Shown here in pieces: positions 1 through 6,744 of a stretch of 7,749 nt of DNA. The stretch is from Synergistaceae bacterium. GTDB lineage: Bacteria; Synergistota; Synergistia; Synergistales; Aminobacteriaceae. The position numbers were made by a program, and so were the translations under genes. The stretch lies in assembly GCA_017447325.1 (NCBI GenBank), contig JAFSNU010000414.1, positions 1-7,749 on the forward strand. The letters are read 5' to 3'. The notes beneath the pieces were generated by a model. The model had not been told where the DNA came from, did no database searches, and worked only from the letters and a program-made list of their open reading frames with translations. How positions within the stretch are numbered: the first letter of the stretch is position 1; the number at the start of each line of letters is the position of its first letter.

Positions 1-239
1 ATATAAATTTAATCGCGTATAAAGAATTAAACGAGCCTATTCACGCCGCCGCAAAAATTAGATACAGGCAAAACGAAGCTAAAGCTATAATAACGCAAGC
101 AGATCAAGATAATTTATTAATCGAGTTCGATGAGGCGCAGCGGGCTCCGGCGATCGGACAGGCCGCAGTGATTTATGATTTACAAGATTCAAGTTTAGTA
201 ATAGGCGGCGGAACTATTTATAAAATTTTAAAAAATTAA
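1..239 (+). CDS. mnmA: tRNA-specific 2-thiouridylase MnmA, C-terminal fragment (5' end outside window)
   Basis: The frame beginning at base 3 runs open from the window edge to a TAA at 237-239, giving the last 78 residues of a protein. MnmA thiolates U34 at C2 in the wobble position of Lys, Glu and Gln tRNAs, taking sulfur from a cysteine desulfurase relay; it is cytoplasmic. The fragment shows the family's C-terminal beta-barrel signature in order: KIRYRQ, then FDEAQRAPAIGQAAVIYD (normally FDEPQ.A.TPGQ..V.Y), then GGGTI close to the end. The catalytic cysteines and the PP-loop lie upstream of the window and cannot be checked. The usual TPGQ is AIGQ here, a small departure. The gene converges on the chemoreceptor gene and ends just before a shared hairpin terminator. 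The family call rests on several conserved blocks and is fairly secure. Confidence 0.88.
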   Translation, partial: INLIAYKELNEPIHAAAKIRYRQNEAKAIITQADQDNLLIEFDEAQRAPAIGQAAVIYDLQDSSLVIGGGTIYKILKN

Positions 240-263
240 GTTTATTAAATAAATAAAATAAAT

Positions 264-297
264 AAAAATCCCGGGCGATTAACCCGGGACTTTTTTG
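264..297. terminator. Bidirectional intrinsic terminator between mnmA and the chemoreceptor gene
   Basis: A 7-bp stem, TCCCGGG (269-275) paired with CCCGGGA (283-289), encloses a 7-nt loop. On the + strand it is followed by C and six T (291-296). Read on the minus strand it is followed by TTTTTATTTATT. It therefore has a U-tract on both sides and lies between two convergent genes, so it can serve mnmA and the chemoreceptor gene. It is the only GC-rich hairpin seen between genes in this window. Confidence 0.85.
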
Positions 298-318
298 TTC
301 TAAATTTTAATTAAGCTT

Positions 319-2505
319 TTAAGCTTTAATTGCCTTCTGCTTCGCGGGCTTCTTCTTTTTCTTGCTGGCCGCGTTGTCTCTGTCCTCTTCGTCAACTTTG
401 AACATCGACAGCGAGTCTCTTAAATCCTGAGCAAGCTGTGTCTGATCATTGGCGATGTTAGCGGCTCTCTCAGCGACAACTGCCGTGTCGTCCATCGAGT
501 TCTTGATATTCTCGAGGTTCTGTAAGATCTCAGTCGTTGCCTTAGTAACGTTGTCGATACCGGCCGCGATCTCACGGCTTGAAGCTGCCTGCTCCTGAGC
601 GACTGCTGCGATATTTTGGATTCTGTCGTTGGCCTTGTCGATCTGTCCCATGGCCTCAGTAAGCGAATCCTGCGCGCCGTTGGCCTTCTCGACCGTCTGA
701 ACAAGAAGTGCCGCGACCTCGTCGCTTGACGTCTTCGTGTCTCTTGCTCCGCTCTGTAACGACTCCATTAAGCCGCGCACGCTCTCAGCTGCTCTGCTCG
801 ACTCTTCGGCAAGCTTACGCACTGACTCAGCGACGACTGCAAATCCGCGTCCGGCCTCGCCCGCTCTAGCCGCCTCGATAGCCGCGTTAAGGGCTAACAA
901 GTTGGTCTGGTCTGCGATAGACGAAATAACTCCGATAAATTCAGTGATCTTATTAACTGAGTCAACAAGATTCTGGAGCGATACTCCGCTCTCTTCCGTC
1001 TTCTTCGAAAGAACGGTCATGTTAGCGATAGCCTCTTGTACTGCTTCAGTTGCCTTAGTTGCGACCTGAGTAACGTTGGCGATAAACTCGGCGCAATCCG
1101 TAGCGGCCTGAGCTGACGTCATCGATGCCGCCGACATTTCTTCAGTTCCGGCGTTGCTTTCCTGAAGCGACGAAGCGTTATTTTCCATTAATTTAACAGT
1201 ATTGCTGACTTCGTTCAAAACGGTCTTCGTGCTCTGTAAGTTCGTAGCCGCGTCCTCGCGCATGACCTGAGCTTTGTCAGTCGAAGTGTTAGCGTTGTCT
1301 CTAATCTCGCCGATTGCAGTTCTAAGCGAAATGAACATTGAAGATAACGCGTCGCGCAGATCTCCAAGCTCGTCGTGGCCGGTGTAATGGAAGTCGTCGT
1401 CCGTGATCGCCATATCTCCGTCACGTGCATTAGTGGCAAGCTCAACAACTCTGTTAAGCGGCTTTCTGATAGCTCCGGCTATAAAGTAAGCAATAGCAAA
1501 TCCAACTACAACTGCGACAGTTGCGAGCGATATTAATAATAAAATTGCGCTGCCCAATGCGTCATAGCCGTTCTGGGTGAGCATTGTAATTCTATTGACG
1601 GCCGTCGTCATAATATTATCAGATACGTTCAGGAGCTCGCGACCGTCAGCGAGTAACTGCTGGAATAACGGATCCGTCTCATTAAACGAGCGAAGCACGT
1701 CTGAGAAACTTGTCTTGAATATTCCGAATGCGCCTTTTGCGCTGCCAAGCCTCTCTTTAACGTCTGCAAAGCGTGCAGCGTCATTAAATTTAGTAGCAGC
1801 GGCTTCGAGATCGTTAAGCTGCGTCACGACATCGTTAAGCGTATTCACGTTTCTGTACTGCATGCCCTCCTGATAGCGCCATGCGGCAGTCAAAAGCCTC
1901 GTCGTAAGACCCTCGATCGTCCTGATGCGCTCGATGCTATTCACAACTTCTGCAACTATTGCTTTCATGTCAGCACTTGGATTGCCGGAGCGAGCCTGAA
2001 TCTCCTCGTACGATCTCTGATACTGCATATTAGTCACGTCGGAGAAGACATTATAAATCTGATTAATGCCCTCGTCGAGCTTTGCAACCGCAGCTCTCTT
2101 CGTGTTAATCATCGTGATAACTTTTTCAAAAGCCGCAGAGCTGTTGCGGAGAGTTCTCTCGATCTCAGGCAGTGTCCTGAGCGACTCCAGATCGGGCCGT
2201 TCAGCGTAAAGCCTCTTAGCTGTTTCAAGCTCGCCTCTGAGCTCATCCAGTCGCCCCTGTAAGGCCTTAATGTCATTATCGCTCTCGGAGAAACGCAAAT
2301 CACGAATCCCGGCGCGAATCCATGACACTGTGGTCGTCATGTCGTTCGCGATGTTCATTGCCCTTACTACCTGCTGAATAAACGCGATGTCATGCTGAAC
2401 GCTCGAGATACTCATCCAGCTCAAAAAAACCGCAATGCCGAATAAGGCAAGAACTAAACCAAATCCGACTCCCAATTTCATGGGGATTCTCAAATTCTTT
2501 AACAT
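319..2505 (-). CDS. Methyl-accepting chemotaxis protein, membrane-bound, with large helical sensor domain
   Basis: A 728-residue inner-membrane chemoreceptor that would control CheA kinase through CheW. Visible parts: a short basic N-terminus; membrane segment 1 at about 11-33; an extracytoplasmic region at about 34-317, apparently all helical; membrane segment 2 at about 318-344; a HAMP domain at about 345-397 (KPLNRVVE, DELGDLRDAL); and a long signalling coiled coil at about 405-703. The hairpin tip lies at about 528-568 (QTNLLALNAAIEAARAGE, GRGFAVVAE, VRKLAEESS). The sensor region is far longer than the four-helix bundle of E. coli Tsr/Tar and could be a helical bimodular (HBM-type) domain; the ligand is unknown. 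The tail (714-728) is lysine/alanine-rich and has no NWETF-type CheR/CheB docking peptide. Ser561 replaces the usual Glu of the tip E-V-R motif. The ATG follows GAGGAG (2514-2519) by 8 nt. G+C is higher than in neighbouring genes. No che or flagellar genes are nearby. Confidence 0.95.
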   Translation of the reverse strand: MLKNLRIPMKLGVGFGLVLALFGIAVFLSWMSISSVQHDIAFIQQVVRAMNIANDMTTTVSWIRAGIRDLRFSESDNDIKALQGRLDELRGELETAKRLYAERPDLESLRTLPEIERTLRNSSAAFEKVITMINTKRAAVAKLDEGINQIYNVFSDVTNMQYQRSYEEIQARSGNPSADMKAIVAEVVNSIERIRTIEGLTTRLLTAAWRYQEGMQYRNVNTLNDVVTQLNDLEAAATKFNDAARFADVKERLGSAKGAFGIFKTSFSDVLRSFNETDPLFQQLLADGRELLNVSDNIMTTAVNRITMLTQNGYDALGSAILLLISLATVAVVVGFAIAYFIAGAIRKPLNRVVELATNARDGDMAITDDDFHYTGHDELGDLRDALSSMFISLRTAIGEIRDNANTSTDKAQVMREDAATNLQSTKTVLNEVSNTVKLMENNASSLQESNAGTEEMSAASMTSAQAATDCAEFIANVTQVATKATEAVQEAIANMTVLSKKTEESGVSLQNLVDSVNKITEFIGVISSIADQTNLLALNAAIEAARAGEAGRGFAVVAESVRKLAEESSRAAESVRGLMESLQSGARDTKTSSDEVAALLVQTVEKANGAQDSLTEAMGQIDKANDRIQNIAAVAQEQAASSREIAAGIDNVTKATTEILQNLENIKNSMDDTAVVAERAANIANDQTQLAQDLRDSLSMFKVDEEDRDNAASKKKKKPAKQKAIKA

Positions 2506-2561
2506 TTAATACGCTCCTCGGTAAAAAATATTCGCGCAAGAACACCGCGCATTTTTAATTC

Positions 2562-2590
2562 ATTATAATTTATTATAGCTTATAAATCAA
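2562..2590 (-). promoter_or_regulatory. Sigma-70-type promoter of the chemoreceptor gene
   Basis: On the minus strand, TTGATT (2585-2590) is followed after exactly 17 nt by a perfect TATAAT (2562-2567). Transcription would begin near 2555, leaving a leader of about 50 nt that contains the GAGGAG ribosome binding site. A second TATAAT nearby (2572-2577) lies only 7 nt from the same -35 and is not correctly spaced. The site makes the chemoreceptor gene a separate unit from the purM-Nudix genes upstream. In such A/T-rich DNA a chance TATAAT is easy to find, so the correct spacing to the -35 is the main support. Confidence 0.6.
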
Positions 2591-2641
2591 AAAAATTTTA
2601 AAATTTAATTAAAATTAATTTTATAAAATTTAATAAAATTA

Positions 2642-3193
2642 TTAAATTTCAGGCGAAATTTTTTCACGCGCCATAAGCCACGCAAGAGCCGCGTAAGTTT
2701 TTGAATCTCTTATCGTCCCGTCAGCCATTAACTTGGGAATATCTTTATACGCAACTTCTTGAACATGCACGTCCTCGTCGTCGTCCTGCGGCAATTTAGA
2801 CTCGATTAAATCTTCAGCTACAAAAATATCTACAAACTCAGTGCAAAATCCCGGCGAAGCATAAAAGCCGCCGATTTTAATCAACTTGCCAGGCTTATAG
2901 CCCATCTCCTCCTGCATCTCGCGCGACGCAGCCTCTCTCGGATCTTCGCCCGGCTCGATCAAACCCGCGCAGATCTCCAGCGTATTCTCGTTCACCGCAT
3001 ATCTATACTGCTTGACTAACAACACGCTCTGATGATCAGTCAATGCAAGCATCCCGACCGCCGGCTTGTGCTCGACTATTTCACGCGTCGCCTCTTTGCC
3101 ATTAGGCAGTTTAACTTTGTCAACGCGCGTGCTCAAAATTCTTCCGTCAAAAATTTTATTCTGACTTATGCACTGCTCGCTCAATAACAACAC
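2642..3193 (-). CDS. Nudix hydrolase, ADP-ribose pyrophosphatase type
   Basis: A cytoplasmic enzyme of 180-183 residues that most likely hydrolyses ADP-ribose to AMP and ribose 5-phosphate. The Nudix box is complete: Gly77, Glu83, Arg91-Glu92, Glu95-Glu96 and Gly98 follow the G-x5-E-x7-R-E-x2-E-E-x-G pattern. Pro114, in GGFYASPGF, lies 16 residues after the last Gly of the box, the marker position known for ADP-ribose pyrophosphatases. The N-terminal half (residues 13-75) has the usual beta-strand pattern of this subfamily. There is no ATG near the 5' end: an in-frame TAA at 3200-3202 limits the start to GTG (3193), TTG (3190) or TTG (3184). The GGGGTG run at 3192-3197 is a weak Shine-Dalgarno candidate that would suit the TTG at 3184 (7-nt spacing). 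It is last in the run after purM, with a 41-nt gap. Function is inferred from family; substrate is less sure than fold. Confidence 0.87.
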   Translation of the reverse strand: MLLLSEQCISQNKIFDGRILSTRVDKVKLPNGKEATREIVEHKPAVGMLALTDHQSVLLVKQYRYAVNENTLEICAGLIEPGEDPREAASREMQEEMGYKPGKLIKIGGFYASPGFCTEFVDIFVAEDLIESKLPQDDDEDVHVQEVAYKDIPKLMADGTIRDSKTYAALAWLMAREKISPEI

Positions 3194-3234
3194 CCCGTCT
3201 TAAAATTTTAAATTTAAAAAATTTTTAAATTAAT

Positions 3235-4305
3235 TTAAACTATATTTATTTTATCCAATAAATTATCCGCGTTATCTGTAATTTCGCCGATTATATACGC
3301 GTCAATTTGATTTTTATTTAAAATTTTTAACGCATTGTCAGCCTCGTCCTGAGAAATTATTAAAGTCATGCCGACGCCCATGTTAAAAATATTAAACATC
3401 TGCATTAAATCTATATTTCCCTCGCGCATTAAATATTTAAAAATATTTAAAATTTTAATTTTATCTTTAAAAATTTTTGCGCTGACTTTGTCATTTAAAC
3501 TTCTGGGAATATTTTCAAAGAAGCCGCCGCCGGTTATATGCGCTATAGACTTTATATTTATATTATTATTAATCAAGTCTAAAACGGGCTTAACATAAAT
3601 TTTAGTGGGCGTTAATAATTCCTCGCCTAAAGTCTTTCCAAAATCTTCTTCATATTTAAATAATACTTTTTCAGCTAAATTTATATCATCAAGCTTTAAA
3701 ATTTTGCGCACAAGCGAAAAGCCGTTCGAGTGCAGACCCGACGACGGCAGCGCGATAATAATATCTCCGGCTTTAACATTATTATTATCTAAAATTTTAC
3801 TCTTCTCGACTATGCCCACAGCGAAGCCGGCTAAATCATATTCATCCGGCTCATAAAAGCCCGGCATCTCCGCAGTCTCGCCGCCGATTAACGCGCACTC
3901 GGCCTGAAGGCAGCCCTCCGCTACTCCTGATACTATGCTTGCAACTCGCTCCGGCAAATTTTTTCCGACAGCAACATAATCAAGAAAAAATAAAGGCCTT
4001 GCCCCGCAGCATAAAACATCATTCACGCACATAGCCACGCAGTCAATGCCGACAGTGTCATGCTTATTCAACAAAAATGCGATTTTTAATTTAGTTCCAA
4101 CGCCGTCAGTTCCGCTTATTAAAACCGGCTCTTTATAATTATATTGCGACAAATCAAACGCGCCGCCGAAGCCGCCCAAGCCCGACGCAACGCCTTTAAT
4201 TTTTGTCTTGGCTGTGATAGCAGAGATTAATTCAACGGCCTTATAGCCAGCCTCAACGTCAACTCCGGCCTTAATATACGCTTCGCGATTTTCAATCTTC
4301 TTCAT
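3235..4305 (-). CDS. purM: Phosphoribosylformylglycinamidine cyclo-ligase (AIR synthetase)
   Basis: A 356-residue cytoplasmic enzyme that closes the imidazole ring of purines, turning FGAM plus ATP into AIR. Length is normal for the family (E. coli PurM is about 345). Family blocks appear in order: AGVDVEAGYKAVELI (13-27), GTDGVGTKLKIAF (65-77), the metal and substrate region VAMCVNDVLCCGARPLFFLDY (90-110), GGETAEMPGFYEPDEYDLAGF (141-161), SSGLHSNGFSLVRKI (188-202), LLTPTKIYVKPVL (230-242), HITGGGFFENIPR (256-268) and MFNIFNMGVGM (303-313). No key residue seems missing. The ATG at 4303-4305 is preceded by GAGG (4316-4319) at 10-nt spacing. It lies 29 nt after purE, so co-transcription is likely; PurM's product AIR feeds the carboxylation step upstream of PurE. 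Codons are strongly A/T-ending (bases 3421-3480 have only 9 G/C). Confidence 0.97.
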   Translation of the reverse strand: MKKIENREAYIKAGVDVEAGYKAVELISAITAKTKIKGVASGLGGFGGAFDLSQYNYKEPVLISGTDGVGTKLKIAFLLNKHDTVGIDCVAMCVNDVLCCGARPLFFLDYVAVGKNLPERVASIVSGVAEGCLQAECALIGGETAEMPGFYEPDEYDLAGFAVGIVEKSKILDNNNVKAGDIIIALPSSGLHSNGFSLVRKILKLDDINLAEKVLFKYEEDFGKTLGEELLTPTKIYVKPVLDLINNNINIKSIAHITGGGFFENIPRSLNDKVSAKIFKDKIKILNIFKYLMREGNIDLMQMFNIFNMGVGMTLIISQDEADNALKILNKNQIDAYIIGEITDNADNLLDKINIV

Positions 4306-4334
4306 TTATATATAGCCTCGTTTAAATTTAAAAT

Positions 4335-4817
4335 TTAATTTTTAATTTTTAAATCTTTTGCCTCGACTTCCGCCGCCATGGCTAAAGCCTCTTGCTCGAG
4401 TTTCAACGCTAAATCTTCATTGCTCAACGCTAAAATTCTCGCCGCAAGCCAAGCCGCATTAGCTCCTCCGTCAATCGCCACAGTCGCGACCGGCACGCCC
4501 GATGGCATCTGCACCGTCGCTAATAAAGCATCAAGCCCGCCCAAGTCCTGAGATTTTACGGGAACGCCTATCACAGGCACGCGCGTATTCGCCGCGATAA
4601 AGCCCGCTAAATGCGCCGCCTTGCCCGCTATAGCTATAATCACGCCAAAATTTTTAGCTTTAGCATTTTTAGCAAACTCTATAACTTTATCCGGCGTTCT
4701 GTGCGCAGACATGACACGCATTTCAAATTTAATTTCAAGCTTATTTAAAATTTTAGCCGCCTTTTCAGCTATCGCTAAATCACTGTCGCTGCCCATTATT
4801 AATGCAACTTGATTCAT
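4335..4817 (-). CDS. purE: N5-carboxyaminoimidazole ribonucleotide mutase, class I PurE
   Basis: A 160-residue cytoplasmic enzyme that converts N5-CAIR to CAIR in de novo purine synthesis; class I members are octamers. Seen: MGSDSD (8-13), SAHRTPD (37-43), AGKAAHLAGF (64-73, His69 being the catalytic-loop His), and VQMPSGVPVATVAI (102-115) with ANAAWLAARIL near the C-terminus. Length matches the family. The usual loop is AGGAAHLPG; here Lys66 replaces a Gly and Ala71 replaces the Pro. The start is ATG at 4815-4817. A GTG nine bases upstream (4824-4826) overlaps the AGGAG ribosome binding site and so cannot be the start. It follows the endonuclease gene by 32 nt and precedes purM by 29 nt. No purK, the partner that makes N5-CAIR, is in the window. 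Class I is assigned from the SAHRTPD and AAHL motifs. Confidence 0.94.
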   Translation of the reverse strand: MNQVALIMGSDSDLAIAEKAAKILNKLEIKFEMRVMSAHRTPDKVIEFAKNAKAKNFGVIIAIAGKAAHLAGFIAANTRVPVIGVPVKSQDLGGLDALLATVQMPSGVPVATVAIDGGANAAWLAARILALSNEDLALKLEQEALAMAAEVEAKDLKIKN

Positions 4818-4825
4818 AATTAACA

Positions 4826-4830
4826 CTCCT
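4826..4830 (-). promoter_or_regulatory. Ribosome binding site of purE (decides the start)
   Basis: AAAGGAG, with core AGGAG at 4826-4830 on the minus strand, lies 8 nt before the ATG at 4817. It overlaps the in-frame GTG at 4826, excluding that longer start. It sits directly downstream of the A/T repeat that ends the endonuclease gene, and there is no room between the two genes for a riboswitch. Confidence 0.85.
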
Positions 4831-4834
4831 TTAA

Positions 4835-4857
4835 TTTAAATTTTAAAATTTAATTTA
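4835..4857. repeat. A/T-only 23-nt junction repeat, copy 1 (endonuclease/purE)
   Basis: This stretch is identical to 6745-6767 over 23 nt. The core AATTTTAAAATTTAATT (17 nt) is found again at 2594-2610, and a close variant occurs near 4325-4342. It covers the end of the endonuclease reading frame (its stop is at 4850-4852) and the gap before purE. Because it is made only of A and T in an A/T-rich genome, chance or mutational bias could explain part of the match. Confidence 0.5.
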
Positions 4858-5920
4858 AAATATTTCCGCGAATATCTTTTATCAAACTCGATAACGGCCG
4901 GATATAATCTTTCATGCCTGAATGCTGAGACGCGCGTAAATAAATATCGCTCTTGTCATTCAAATAAAATATCTGCCGCTCTTTGCCTAAATTCACGATC
5001 TTATCGTCCGACAGATCTTTATCGTAAGTTATAATATGCCAAATTTCTTTTATTTTATAATGCGACAAGTCATTGCTCTTTGCGCCTGAAAGCTGCTTCC
5101 ACCGTTCGCGTAAAGTTCTCTTGCAGCTTATGCCAATAATCCAGCCGTCGTGACATTTAAACCATTTGTCAACTTCAATATTTTGGTCAAAATGCTCGGG
5201 CTTGTTCACAGCTTTAAATTTATAATAATTAAATATAAAAGATATAACGCTCTCGAGCGACTGTCCGCCGCGAGCCTTGCGCTTCTGACCTAATCTGCGT
5301 TCAAACTCCTGAACGAATGCCGTCATGATTATATTATCGTCAAGCTTGTCATGCTTAATTTCAAGCAAATTTAAATTTTTAATTAAATTTGCAAAGCTCT
5401 CTATCACAGCTAAACGTTCAGCCTCGAGGCAGCCCCGCGCTCCTAACTCATCCCATACGCTTATAACAGTTCCGGCAGCGTCCTCTCCGTCATTGTCAAG
5501 TATAGTCTTAGCCGCCGCAATGCAAAAATCTTTATCACTCGACGGGATAGATTTTAAAGCTGCATTAATCGGCGCGATAATATACTTTACAGTAATGCAG
5601 AAAATTATAATATCATCAAGATTTTTAATTTCTTTATTAATAAATTCTAAAAAATTTAAATGCTGACTGCGCCGCTTGCTGCCGTCTTTCGAGATGCTTT
5701 TAATTATCTCAGCTAAAATATTTTTCGCAATTAATAATTTTTGATTAGCTAAAATTTCGCTGCTCGATAAAATAATTTCAATTTTATTCACGGCGCACAA
5801 TAATTTTGCCTCGCTGCTTGTCCCGATTGCAGCGTATTGATCCGTATTTACTAAAGCCCTTGCGAACCAGTAAACATTTTTAAACGGTGATTTATTAATC
5901 TTCATTGCAAAATTTTGCAT
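4850..5920 (-). CDS. Type II restriction endonuclease with EcoRII-C-like catalytic domain and unrecognised N-terminal half
   Basis: A 356-residue protein next to a methyltransferase, most likely the cutting partner. The C-terminal part (about 205-356) resembles the EcoRII/PspGI catalytic fold: KARGGQSLESVISFIF (215-230) fits the family's R-x-G-x-SLE entry. D251 and D258 precede SCKRTLRERWKQ (265-276), where Lys267 and Arg273 keep the K-x5-R spacing of the EcoRII active site. The later TYDKDLSDDKI (298-308) fits the strand-and-loop that follows in that family. The Glu expected about 13 residues after the Lys is not obvious. Residues 1-200 look mostly alpha-helical and I do not recognise them; they do not look like the beta-barrel effector domain of EcoRII. 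The ATG (5918-5920) has AGGA at 5928-5931 with 7-nt spacing. It begins 1 nt after the methyltransferase stop codon, so translation is probably coupled. The recognition sequence cannot be read from the sequence. Confidence 0.75.
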   Translation of the reverse strand: MQNFAMKINKSPFKNVYWFARALVNTDQYAAIGTSSEAKLLCAVNKIEIILSSSEILANQKLLIAKNILAEIIKSISKDGSKRRSQHLNFLEFINKEIKNLDDIIIFCITVKYIIAPINAALKSIPSSDKDFCIAAAKTILDNDGEDAAGTVISVWDELGARGCLEAERLAVIESFANLIKNLNLLEIKHDKLDDNIIMTAFVQEFERRLGQKRKARGGQSLESVISFIFNYYKFKAVNKPEHFDQNIEVDKWFKCHDGWIIGISCKRTLRERWKQLSGAKSNDLSHYKIKEIWHIITYDKDLSDDKIVNLGKERQIFYLNDKSDIYLRASQHSGMKDYIRPLSSLIKDIRGNILN

Positions 5921-5921
5921 A

Positions 5922-6728
5922 TTAAAATCCTATCTCAACTTGTATTGGCTCTAATTTTTTTGTGTCGCGCCAGTCACTGCCGTCAAGCCTCGCCTTGGCC
6001 ATTCTGCAATACTCTTCAGATTTTTCAATCAAAATAAAATCGCGGCCAAATTTTTTTGCCGATACGCCAGTCGTGCCCGAGCCTGCGAAAGGATCAAGCA
6101 CAATCTGCCCAGGTGCGCTGCTTATTATTCTGTCTATCAACTCTTCAGGGAACGGTGCCGGGTGCGGATTTTTAAATTCCTGCCGAATCTCCCAAACGTC
6201 AGTGTATTTATTCGCACCCTTGATTAATTTAAAATCTTTATTGCAGATCATATAAATTTGCTCAGTAGTCGGCAGAAAGTAGCCGGAATTAAAATTAATC
6301 GCGCCGCTGCGTTTCCAAATTATAACTTGCCTTAACGGGAAGTCACGAACTATTTCGCCTCTATCCTGCAATAAGCCGGCTTGAACGCGGTTTTTATTAT
6401 TATAAAATATCGCCCCGTCATCTTTAATCAATCTATACATCTCAGACACACAAGCCTTTTGCCAGCTCACATACTCGTCATAAGGCATATTGTCATCATA
6501 ATTTTGATAGCCGGACTTTATAGCCGCGTTCTTCCATTTGCCGCAGTTAGTGCCGGGCTTTAAGCCGTTGCCCGTGCTGTTTAATAAATTATAAGGCGGC
6601 GACGTGATTATCAAGTCAACGCACTTGCCCGGCATTTTCTTCATAACTTCAAGACAATCGCCGTGAATTATAGAATTTAAAAAATTATTTAAATCTAAAT
6701 TCTCATCAAAATTTTTTATCTCAGTCAT
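5922..6728 (-). CDS. DNA methyltransferase of a Type II restriction-modification system, beta class (N4-cytosine or N6-adenine)
   Basis: A 268-residue AdoMet-dependent DNA amino-methyltransferase that would protect host DNA from the adjacent endonuclease. The catalytic motif IV, TSPPYN (42-47), comes first and the AdoMet-binding motif I, DPFAGSGTT (212-220), comes last. Motif X (HPAPFPEELIDRII, 189-202) lies just before motif I, and motif II (FILIEKSEEY, 231-240) just after it. This order is the beta class. SPPY is commoner in N4-cytosine enzymes but occurs in N6-adenine enzymes too, so the target base is open. The region between motif IV and motif X (about 48-188) should hold the target-recognition part. 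The ATG at 6726-6728 is the only credible start before motif IV, yet it has no Shine-Dalgarno sequence; its leader is almost all A and T. Its TAA ends 1 nt before the endonuclease ATG. The LysR-family gene ends 39 nt upstream. Confidence 0.93.
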   Translation of the reverse strand: MTEIKNFDENLDLNNFLNSIIHGDCLEVMKKMPGKCVDLIITSPPYNLLNSTGNGLKPGTNCGKWKNAAIKSGYQNYDDNMPYDEYVSWQKACVSEMYRLIKDDGAIFYNNKNRVQAGLLQDRGEIVRDFPLRQVIIWKRSGAINFNSGYFLPTTEQIYMICNKDFKLIKGANKYTDVWEIRQEFKNPHPAPFPEELIDRIISSAPGQIVLDPFAGSGTTGVSAKKFGRDFILIEKSEEYCRMAKARLDGSDWRDTKKLEPIQVEIGF

Positions 6729-6744
6729 AGTTTTAATTTAAAAA

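Noticed and set aside
313..326. AAGCTT repeated at the chemoreceptor stop codon
   Set aside because: Two short copies (313-318 and 321-326) partly set by the coding of the last residues and the stop; the real terminator is the GC hairpin just beyond.
737..1069. Open + strand frame inside the chemoreceptor gene
   Set aside because: It is antisense to the most conserved part of the signalling domain, has no ribosome binding site that I can see, and its protein has no recognisable feature; other open frames opposite real genes were dismissed likewise.
2593..2606. A/T palindrome followed by T-run after the Nudix gene as a terminator
   Set aside because: The stem would be entirely A:T with no proper loop, and similar palindromes occur at other junctions where transcription probably continues.
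4818..4849. Purine riboswitch or PurR operator before purE
   Set aside because: The gap to the endonuclease gene is only 32 nt of A/T plus the ribosome binding site, too short for a riboswitch, and no operator palindrome with G/C positions is present.
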